Shown piece after piece: positions 1 to 8,753 of a DNA stretch of 32,858 bases (within the stretch, counting starts at the first letter, position 1; each line of letters opens with the position of its first letter). A program made the translations under genes and the position numbers. Source of the stretch: Mnemiopsis leidyi (lineage: Eukaryota > Ctenophora > Tentaculata > Lobata > Bolinopsidae). Location: contig JH153106.1 of NCBI GenBank assembly GCA_000226015.1, forward strand, positions 5,021 through 37,878. The letters run 5' to 3'. The notes under the pieces are model-generated. The model did no database searches. It was not told the origin of the DNA and saw only the letters and a program-made list of their open reading frames with translations.

Positions 1-68
1 TAGTTAGCATTTGGTTTGATCACTGAACTATAGTTCTTTACCTTTATTTTTGCATTTTCAGTATCCTG

Positions 69-1103
69 TTAGATTTTGTTTTCGTGGCACACCTGTGCAT
101 TTTTAAGAAGTTGTGCCACTATAATATATAAGTTTAAATTATTATTATTATTATTATTTTCATAGATAGATAAACAGTGCTTTAACTCATTAATTTGTTC
201 CAAAATCCTCCTGCATTGGAGTAGAAAGCATTTGGAAGTTTTAATTCTTCTTCCGTGTCTCTTCCTTCTCTCTTCTCGTGACAGAAAACTTGCCTTTCTG
301 TCAGCTGCGCACAAGTCTATATTAATCCAGTGGCCACTAGCAGTCTTATGGCCTCTTCCTTAGTCCACTCGTATGCCAGTTCTTCATTCTTTAACTTGAT
401 AATTAATGGTCTACAATATTCTGGTTTAGATTCATCAGTTTTACAAGCCCTCCAACACACTGCTATATCTTTGGCTGGTATTCCCAAACTGTTGTTGCAA
501 AAGTTGCAGTCCTCTTTATTCTTTTCTTCTGATGAGGATTCCTTGTGAGGTTCAGGGGCATTGAGAACAACAACATTAGTTCTTCTCTTCTCCCGCTCCA
601 CTTTATCAGCATCCATTTTTCTGACGACGCTCTCTACAACATTCTTTGATGACTGTGCCAGACTTGCCTGTTGAATAACTTCTCTGTGTGATTCCTTAGC
701 AACATCTGCATAGCTCTTTACTACTTCCTTGATGTCTTCCTTAGAGCATACTGAATTGGAGCATACTGAATTGGAGCTCATCTCTAATAATTACTTTCAT
801 ACTACCACAGTCATTGGAAGAAGACGATTGAGAAACTTCATCTTTGTAGGAGTTTGGGCACAAGTAGCAGTCAGGGCACTGCCAGTGTTCTAATGATTCT
901 GCCATTTCATTACTCAAACCTCTTAGCCCAACACAACATAGATGCCAGTACTTTTTACAGTTCTGACGCTCCACAGAAAGCTCACCAACCATGTACTCTT
1001 TGCAGGGACAGTAGTTGTGATCCTCAGAATTCTTTGTTGGGCTCTGCACAACTTTCCTCCTCGTTCTCCCAGTTCGTTTCGTATCAGACTTGTCATTTGT
1101 CAT
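69..1103 (-). pseudogene. Non-LTR retrotransposon ORF1 remnant with PHD finger (frameshifted)
   Basis: Three minus-strand reading frames follow one another: 1103-741, 781-317 and 314-69. The first holds a PHD-type zinc finger with Cys/His spacing like CPC...C...HLCC...CPDC (about residues 32-80). The second has a charged coiled-coil-like part, then the RRTNVVVLNAPEP segment typical of the RNA-binding domain of LINE ORF1 proteins. The third carries a basic ERRKR tail such as ends these proteins. Together they read as one ORF1 of the PHD-carrying LINE type broken by two frameshifts. A 15-bp tandem duplication (about 745-775) lies at the first shift. It is probably dead; no reverse transcriptase follows in the same orientation. 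Confidence 0.7.
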
Positions 1104-1244
1104 ACCTCAAATTGTTTGTATTACAGTAGTGTTGAAAGTAATTAGCACCCATTTAACGGGCGATGCGAGTCCAGGCCAGAAATGTATGAGAGGGTGTGAT
1201 GGCCGCGACAGTAGGTTATTAACCTATAAAGCACCCATGCCCAA

Positions 1245-1560
1245 ATGGGAGGTAACCATGTTAAACTTATTCAATTTCATTACAAGCTCTGGAATAGAAT
1301 ATCTATGTGCAGGTATATAAGACACAAAATGAAAATCAACCTAGATAGTCCAAGATGCTCATTGTGTAACAGTGATATTGAAACTCTAGAGCATATCTAC
1401 CTCAATTGCTACCACACAAAAAGTATTGTAAAAAATTGCTGATTTTATTGTTTGTTATCTAGACCACTCTTATAAAGACATTAAAGGATATTATCACCTG
1501 AACCTATCACACTCCAATTCCTACTTTAATCTGGTAAACACTGCAGCCAACTGGCATTTG
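1245..1560 (+). pseudogene. C-terminal fragment of a LINE reverse transcriptase
   Basis: The frame up to 1442 encodes a Cys-rich motif of the form CSLCN-DIET-EHIYLNC, the zinc-binding knuckle that follows the polymerase domain in many non-LTR reverse transcriptases. After a frameshift near 1440 the coding signal continues to about 1560 in another frame, with the Ile/Asn/Trp-rich segment usual at the end of such proteins. The fragment lies head-to-head with the ORF1 remnant at 69-1103, so the two are not one intact element. It is a truncated relic; the clade is not resolved. Confidence 0.65.
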
Positions 1561-2434
1561 GTTGTGCTGATGTTGTCACTTTTCTGACCTTCTTATTTAG
1601 GTCCGTACTACTGTAAATTCTTGAATTCACTGTTCGTCTCTTTCATTTAGATTTTAGTTCAACTGGCAAAACCCGGCTGTCTAGTATTTGAGCATCGTTG
1701 GAGCAGCAGTGGAGGGGTGGTGCTTGGGAGGTGTTAGACCTAGGAGTACAACTCAACATGCCTCGCTCTCACCGCTGTGTCCAGAGCAATCCAGCAATTC
1801 CTTAGGTACCCCAGAGCTGAGGCCGGTGGGGGTAATGTTGGCCCAGGGAAGAAGCAACCACCTGACATCCCGGGTTGTGACAGGTTGTAGATTTAAAAAA
1901 AAGATAATAAAACACGCAATTTTGCTAGTTGCACACTTATTCTTGCAAAATTATCCCATATTTTTTGGGGCCCCCTCATTGTTGTCTCGTCAACCTCATT
2001 GTTGCACCCTTTGGTGTAGCTGGGGCTGCCGGGGCATCTTTACACCACTGGGGGGTTGGGGGAAAGGCACTGACCCTGACACCATGCAATCTTATTTGCC
2101 CTATGGTCAATGGTCGAAATGGACATTTTATGGTCAAATTTCAGTGAAATTTTGTGCTCACCATTTTGACCATGGAGAATTTTGATTTTTGCTATGGCCA
2201 TTTTTATCTTATTCGGGAATTCAACTAGTCATATATCATCATAGGTTACAAATTAAAAGTTTAAGAAATCTAGACAAAGAAGCTCACTCGAGACAGTATA
2301 GTAGGTATACCATTTTGCCATGGTAATGTTAAACATTTTCGATCATCCATACCCTCCTAATTTTTTGAAAACTATTTTCACCACCAGCTTTCTGCTTATA
2401 TGTATACATTATATAAAGATCCTGTTAGACGGTT
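1561..2434. other. No convincing gene; GC-richer patch at 1680-2090
   Basis: One open frame (1688-2185, +) crosses this stretch. It has low-complexity, frame-indifferent composition and no recognisable domain. The patch 1680-2090 is richer in G and C than its surroundings and may be an old repeat or part of the region upstream of the REEP gene. Nothing firm is seen. Confidence 0.4.
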
Positions 2435-2509
2435 TTGATGTCTAATGTGATTTGCATAATATTCTGTATCAAAAATTTAGTTAACCAGTTTTATTCAAAG
2501 GTGTCAAAA

Positions 2510-2989
2510 ATGTCTTCTCCTGCTACTGTGCCATACGGTGTTTTCCTTGGGTTTGTTACAAAAAACATCCCTCCTCTTGGATTCCCCGTCACTGTAACCC
2601 ATGTTACTGGTGCTTTTTGGGGTCTTGTGGCTCTTTGGACAGCCACAGATTTCTATGGTGCTGATCTCTTGGTTACAGTGCTGGCTATGGTTTACCCTGC
2701 CTGGATGTCCTATAAGGCTGAGAAAAGTGGTTCCTACCCAACACAGTGGATTGCTTATTGGATAATATTTGCGTTTTTGTACATGTTTGAATTTCTTCAG
2801 TTCATTGTTTCAAGCATCCCCATCTATCAAACCTTTAAGATGGCTCTTCTTCTGTGGTGCATGTTTCCCACCGAAAACAACGGTGCTGTTGTTTTGTACA
2901 ATGGGGGAATGAAACCTGCACTTGCTGCTTTGGACAACTGGGTCAACTCCATCAAGGCTCCAGTAGTTGAATTCCCGAAGGATGACTAA
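2510..2989 (+). CDS. REEP5/6-like (TB2/DP1/HVA22 family) ER membrane-shaping protein
   Basis: The family (REEP5, Yop1, HVA22) forms hairpins in the ER membrane and helps shape tubules. This protein is 159 residues when started at the ATG at 2510; the same frame opens 25 codons earlier at 2435. The family core lies at about residues 60-130: YPAWMSYKA, then TQWIAYWIIF, an FEF-containing helix, and LLLWCMFP-NGA close to the REEP5 core. Two hydrophobic segments precede it. The C-terminal tail is short compared with REEP5. The CDS has no intron, unlike its neighbours. An AG just upstream (about 2500) could be the acceptor of a 5'UTR intron or trans-splice site. REEP5/6 rather than REEP1-4 is favoured by the LLWCM-P motif. 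Confidence 0.88.
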   Translation: MSSPATVPYGVFLGFVTKNIPPLGFPVTVTHVTGAFWGLVALWTATDFYGADLLVTVLAMVYPAWMSYKAEKSGSYPTQWIAYWIIFAFLYMFEFLQFIVSSIPIYQTFKMALLLWCMFPTENNGAVVLYNGGMKPALAALDNWVNSIKAPVVEFPKDD

Positions 2990-3302
2990 AGACATACTCT
3001 TTACTTGATTGAGTGCAAAGAATTCAAGATTTGGACAAGATCAGATTTGATTAAATGTTACATAATTTCAGAAAACTCAGAATTATTTGTCATATGATGA
3101 TTCTTTCAAAGGAGATAACTCTTTCTGAACTTGTGCCTGATTTAGAAAGTACTAGCTGCATTTTTGCCATCTTGTCTTAGAGTTATTTTTCTTGGTCAGG
3201 TTATCTGTCCTAAAGATACACAAGTTCAAGTTAGTGGCGAATCAATCAGATTATTCATTTGAAAAAATACATATTGGCATGCTATTTAATGTTTATTCAT
3301 GT

Positions 3303-3308
3303 AATAAA
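3303..3308 (+). terminator. Polyadenylation signal of the REEP-like gene
   Basis: A canonical AATAAA lies about 310 bases after the stop codon at 2989. It is AT-rich on both sides. No genomic poly(A) tract follows, which argues against the intronless REEP gene being a recent retrocopy. Confidence 0.5.
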
Positions 3309-3733
3309 TTTGATATTTAAAACGTCATTGTAATGTGGTTATTTTGATTCATGCATGTTTTGCTCCTAAATTTTATAGACATGAACTACCTTTTTCTGGA
3401 GATCAAGAGTTCTCTAAGATACATAAGGTGCTTAGTGACATTAGGGTTTTTCTGAACTCCTAATCCTAACTCAAACGATTTTTGAGCTAATATATTATGT
3501 TAAATTGTGGTTTATATGTCTTCTACCATACTGTATATTTATGTGTACCATTTCAAGTCTTTTACACCCTTTTCTTGTTAAATTGTTGGTTTTTTACTTA
3601 TAAGCTTCCTTGTGGATGTGATAATATTCTTGAATCTTGTGCAATTAAGTTTCAAATTTTTAGAATAACACAATTTTTCCTTCAAAGATAAAACGTAAAT
3701 AATAAAGAAATAACTGCCTCTAATAGGCTAAAC
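3309..3733. other. Intergenic, nothing recognised
   Basis: AT-rich sequence between the REEP polyadenylation signal and the NABP start. One short frame (3497-3691) has no coding character. The NABP promoter presumably lies here, but no clear motif was found. Confidence 0.4.
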
Positions 3734-6223
3734 ATGGCACAGAGCGTACATAACCACAGTGTTGCAGAACTCTGCATGGGGATGAAGCGTGTGAATCTGC
3801 GGGTTATCGTCCTTCATGTTGGTACTGTGTACTTTTCACAGTCAATAATAAAAAATCAGGGGATAAGCCTTGCGCCCAAAATCATCACTTTCTCCCTTCA
3901 GTAATATCGTAAGAAAATTTAATTAATTCACAAATATGTTGACCAACGTTTTAACCACATGTTAACATGTTTCAGGAGATCCACAAACTGTTAAAGGAGG
4001 TCAGACAGTTAAAGCTTGCCTGGTGGCAGATCAAACTGGCTCAGTAGAACTATCATTATGGAGCCCATGGTGCGACTCAATTCAGGTTCAAGATTTAAAT
4101 TGTAAAATAACTCAAATTTTATGCCAATTTTTGCTTAATATGGTAAATACAGAGTGTTTTTAAATTTGGATCCCACCTCACATAGAAATGAAAATTGCTC
4201 TTAACTTCACTTCTGGTCAATATTATTTGATGAAATTTTGAGAAGTTGTTCGTTGTGTTTGGGTCAGGGTCATTTTGGTCTGATGGTCAAATGTGTGCAA
4301 AAGTACTCCCAAATTTCAGAATTGTCAAATTTGCTTAAATCATTCCGAAAATTAGTATGCAAAATTTCTTGTGATCAAGAAGGAGTCCTGAAAATTTCAT
4401 CAAAAAATGACATTCAGAACCCAAGTTATGACCGTTTTTATAGTAAGATGGAAGCGAATTGGTGGGCTCACATTTCCAGGATTCCTTGAACTTGATGACC
4501 AAAGATAATATATACCAATTTTCAGGATGATTTAAGCAAATTTGACGATTTGAAATATTAGCTTGCTTTTGAGCACATTGGTGCATCAGACCAAAATGGC
4601 AGGCATTGCATCATTTCAAAAACTTGAATTTTTCATCTGATAGGCACAACAGACAAATTCAGAAGTTTCATCAAAAATCATTGCCTAGAAGTGATGTTAT
4701 GAGCAATTTTCATTTCCATGTAAGGAGGGATCCAAATTTCAAAACCACCCTTGACCCTATATAACAATATAAGTTTGTTATTCTTGCGTTTAAAAAGTTT
4801 CTTACCTAGGAGTCAGATATTCTACAACTAAGCAACTGCTATATGGGGGTGTTCTGTAACAGTCTAGTGGTTTACGTTGGGCGAAGTGGAACTGTTGCCA
4901 AAGTCGGAGAGTAAGTTGAAATATAAAGTACCGCCTTAGAAATGCAAGTAGAGTAGCGAAGTTTGTGCCTCACCATGCTTTGCAGCTGTTCTGTGCAATC
5001 TTGTCGGTTGATAAATTGAAAACTGCAGATTTACGATGCTGTACACAGAAACACCGTACATCAGTGTTAAGATGAACGATCCGACCATGCCTCCTAATAT
5101 GGGGCCAGACATGAGACCAATACGACCTCACGTTAGGTAGGGAATAGGGACAAGGTTGGGAAGTTTTTTTGTAATTAAGGGTTCTTTGCATTGAATGTAA
5201 AGTTTTCGAGACTCTCTAACTTAGCAACGTTACAACTTACAAGTTACAACCACATGCTTATCCACAAAGTCACATACCATGTATTGCTAGAATTCATGTT
5301 TATGCCTGTATGCTATCTAAATTTTTATCAGTTATCTACCTGATATTAGAGAAACTTGAGACCATATAAGTATTGTCGTTTGAAATCAACCTTCCTTTAA
5401 AATTTTGGTATGAAAAGATAGGAAGTTACCTAGTTATCGTCACTTTTAGAGTGACGTAACCCGAATCGCATTCAACTGAGTGTAGAAAAATATTCGGTTT
5501 AAGAATACTTAAGGCAGGTTAAGGCAGGTTCTAGTTTTCGATTTAAGTTTTGAGGAACAATTTTTCCAATGAACCTGTTTGCCTGATGAATATTTCAGAA
5601 TCTTGCCTGTCAAACTGATGACCCGCTTCAGGCCCACCTTACGTCTTGAGCCAAGACACTGTGCGCTGTTTCTTAAACTATTGTAAATTACGACTGTTGC
5701 TCATTTGTGTCAAATTTCATTACACGCACCTAACTCTCTATTTTTCAGTGAAAGCATGTTATTTATCATATGAACCACGTTTTCTCTTAGCAATTTTGGA
5801 TGCATGTTTTACTTTAATACATTCTACCTTGCCTAAACCAACAACTGGGCTCTTCCCTGAGGACTCTCAACATAGTTGTGGTCAGTCCCCATCAATGACT
5901 CAATAAGTAGTCATAGGGGTAGACACTAGTACAGCTTAAAAAAGAAGCTTAAAAAGTTGCTTAATACTTTAATGTTATATAATTGTTGTTAGTTAGTTGA
6001 TGCAGCTATTCATATTAAACTCTACAGCAGGGGCGGTTACAACGGCAACGCAAGGGAGTACAGAAATTCTCCGGGTAAATTTTCTTAGTTTGTTGAGTTG
6101 TTGGCAATCACATCTCCTTGTTTATTGACCAAATTCATTGAGCTTCTAAGCATATAACAAACAACTTTTAAGCTTAATTTTTCAGCTCGATATTCAAGAC
6201 CACCCCCTCCCTTCAACAGATGA
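3734..6223 (+). CDS. NABP: SOSS complex subunit B (NABP1/2, hSSB-type single-stranded DNA-binding protein)
   Basis: SOSS-B binds single-stranded DNA through an OB fold and works with INTS3 and INIP in double-strand break signalling (family knowledge). Six exons were read: 3734-3821, 3976-4085, 4810-4910, 5029-5136, 6031-6074 and 6186-6223. Phases 1,0,2,2,1 match and give 162 residues. The OB fold spans about residues 10-110: MGMKRVNLRVIVLHVG, then VADQTGSVELSLW, then SLVVYVGRSGTVAKVGEFTMLY, each collinear with human hSSB1. The tail is Gly/Arg-rich (RGGYNGN) and ends in a proline run, as in the family, but is shorter than the ~200-residue human protein. Reading through intron 4 would stop at 5138-5140, giving 136 residues. 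The exon 5 acceptor is a NAGNAG pair (6028 or 6031). Intron 2 contains a foldback element. Confidence 0.87.
4148..4745. mobile_element. Foldback/MITE-like element in NABP intron 2
   Basis: The left half (about 4148-4445) is mirrored by the right half (about 4490-4745) as an imperfect inverted repeat. For example AAATTTGGATCCC at 4155 returns as GGGATCCAAATTT at 4727, and GGTCTGATGG at 4276 as CATCAGACC near 4584. Small loops break the pairing, but homology runs almost to the centre. No transposase is encoded. The termini resemble those of mariner/Tc1-type MITEs, though no clean target duplication was found. Confidence 0.75.
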
Positions 6224-8753
6224 GGAAAATTTCCTTATTAAAGATAGAATTCAATTAAATTATCTCTCAGTTGCAAAAGAAGGTAGATAATCGTCTTTTC
6301 CAGCACTTTCTTTTTGACCTGGATCACAATACTGACCACAATTCTTGCTCTTGATTGGTCACGTGTTTTGTTAAGATCACACAGTTTGTTATCTAGAATC
6401 AAGAAATTACTCTGACGTGTTTAAAATTCTTGAGGATTTACGGTTGCTTAATTTGTCGTAAAAGACAAAGCAGAGCATAATGAATGATTCTTGAGATACA
6501 ACTTACGAGTTTACCCGGTCAGACAATGTGAGTAACGAACTCATCGCCCTTGACAGATTGACAAGAAACTATTTATATATTTTTTGATGTTATATTTGAG
6601 TTTTAAGACTACCATATAAGAACATTGAGGGGTTAGATGATTATTTTGAAAAATCAATTTCGTGTGATACAGTTGAGGTTTGTACTTTGTTCCCATCAAG
6701 ACAAGTGTGGTTGACTATAGAGAACGGTATTTTAGGTGAAAAAACAAATTCCTAGTCTCATGTGACAACGATTAACCAATGAGAAGTTAAGTTCAGCGCT
6801 ATGAAAACGAATTGTAACCCATTCTTTGTTAGTACCTTTCTGAATTACTATCGCAAAAAAGTTATTGAATGATGACTAACTTTTGGAGGTACATATTTTG
6901 ATATTTTCAACACATTCTTCAATTTTCGTTTTCAAGAAAATTAATTTCTACGATTAAGCTTATATGATATTATAACACATTTTTAAAATTCCAACGCGTT
7001 TGGTTAATTGAATGCCGTGTTTTATTTGCGAAGATGTGAAAACAACTATAACTGATAAAGTATAAGTATTATCATAATAATGAACTAAGTGAAAGTTGAT
7101 AACGTAGATGTGGTAGTTCCTGTTACTTTGAGTGTCCAGCATCACGCATCAATTGTACATAGTGTACATTAAATTCACTTCCTCTAAGCTATTATATTAA
7201 CTAGGCTGTATTCTTTGATGAAAAGTTAATTTAGAAGTACACTGAAGTTGGGAGAGTAGAGGTGGAACTTCCACTGCCGTAGAAAGATAAGGTCGAAACA
7301 TGCTTCAAAACTTCGTATCTACTGTCTCTGCCTGCTTGGGAGATTTATCGCAATTCAAACTTGGTTAAATGACAAAGATAAGGAAATTTGTAACTCAAGA
7401 CGAATATTGTATTTCCGAAATGTGCGTTAAAAGTTACAGAGAGCTCAAAAAGTTAAAGAAAGGTACAGAAGTTTCTACAACGTTTTGAGTAGAATTTTCT
7501 AGAAAATCACCTTAAAACATGCAGAGCCGGCTGTTTACTGTCACTGTTAAACTCTGTGCATTACAGTACTCCTGTACGCTATATATAATAAACAGTAAAC
7601 ACTGAACATGTTAGAACTCCTGTATACTGCATACATGTACACTGTACAGGTTAACAATTTCAATTTTGTTCAACACCGTACAGGTACACCCCACTGTACG
7701 CTGTACATATATGATGATTTGAAACTTTCTTGTACAAGTTAAGGATTTGTAGAGGAACCGGTGTCCGGTTAAGCAGCTGTGTCAAAGTAGGGAGACAAAG
7801 GGTTTGTCACTCCCAAATTAAGCAGTGTAACAGACTCAATAGTAACGTCCAGCCATCTTATCTTCCTACATTATCATAAGTCACACCTCGTATGTAACGT
7901 GTATGTTGTAAAACGGTCTTCTAAGGTTAATGATCTGTGTTCTCTTTGCTGTGGCAATTCTCTGTATTTGGCACTGAGCCAGGTCTCTGAATTTGTAACT
8001 TTGTGTTTTGGTTGTTTATGGCATTGACGTTTATAGTATAATGTGTGGTGTGGACTGTGGATTCTAGTGTATAGTATAGTGCGTCGTTTGGATTATAGAG
8101 TACAGTATAGTGCGTGGTGACTATAAAAATGTATATGCGTAATTTTTCCCTAACAAGAAACATTCGACTTAAATATCTGTAGAGATATCTTCTTACGCTA
8201 ATCACTAAGCTAAGTACCGTCACAACCAAGTAATTAGAACTGCTCTAAGAAGAGCTGAGTTCTCTAATTACACAGATTAGCTGATCGTTCGATTACCGCA
8301 ATACGAAATGTAATACACCTAACGCAAACTAAAATATCGCGACAGTGATATATACAAGCTAGATTACCTGGACAGTTTAGTATAAGCTAGATTGCCTAGA
8401 CGGTAATAAACAAGCTGGATTGTACGAAGAGAAAAAAGAAAATGAGTTATGTTTGCCCGATAAGCTAAGGAGTTAAACTTACATTAACATTTCTTTCCAC
8501 GGTTAAGTGTGTAAACTAACATTTTTTAGGTAATTCGTGTGATGGGTATTGAGGATATCCATATTCATTATATTGTTTTGTTTTTAGTTCCGATTTCATA
8601 AAAATCTGTCTGTTAAAGAATGTAGGATTAGAAGCGTATCTTAATATCGCGATGTTGCCATATCCATATTGAAGATTTGCCTAACAGTATATCCCTATAA
8701 GATGACAAGGCGTTAGTACAAGATGCCCTGAACCTGTTCTACATTCACTCCGC
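6224..8753. other. Long intergenic region between NABP and GON4L
   Basis: No supported gene. 'ATTAAA' at 6237 or 6254 could serve NABP polyadenylation. A CACGTG box next to an ATTGG (inverted CCAAT) occurs at about 6353-6366. Clustered, degenerate TGTACA-rich sequence lies at 7550-7740, GTATAGT/GTGCGT repeats at 8035-8125, and three diverged 'AAGCTAGATT' copies at 8357-8417. Upstream GON4L exons could be hidden here, since vertebrate GON4L has a longer N-terminus. None was identified. Confidence 0.4.
8228..8273. repeat. Imperfect palindrome (stem-loop)
   Basis: GTAATTAGAAC at the left pairs with GTTCTCTAATTAC at the right, with a two-base bulge; an inner GCTCT/AGAGC pair closes a short loop. 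It lies about 480 bp upstream of the GON4L start codon. Function unknown. Confidence 0.5.

Noticed and set aside
1688..2185. 165-codon plus-strand frame
   Set aside because: No motif and no codon or composition signal, and it overlaps another open frame of equal quality. Probably chance in a GC-richer patch.
5138..5140. TAG as the main stop of SOSS-B
   Set aside because: It sits in a good donor context (AG|GTAGGG). Two downstream exons continue in matching phase with an RGG and proline tail typical of the family, so the longer form is preferred and the short one is kept as a possible isoform.
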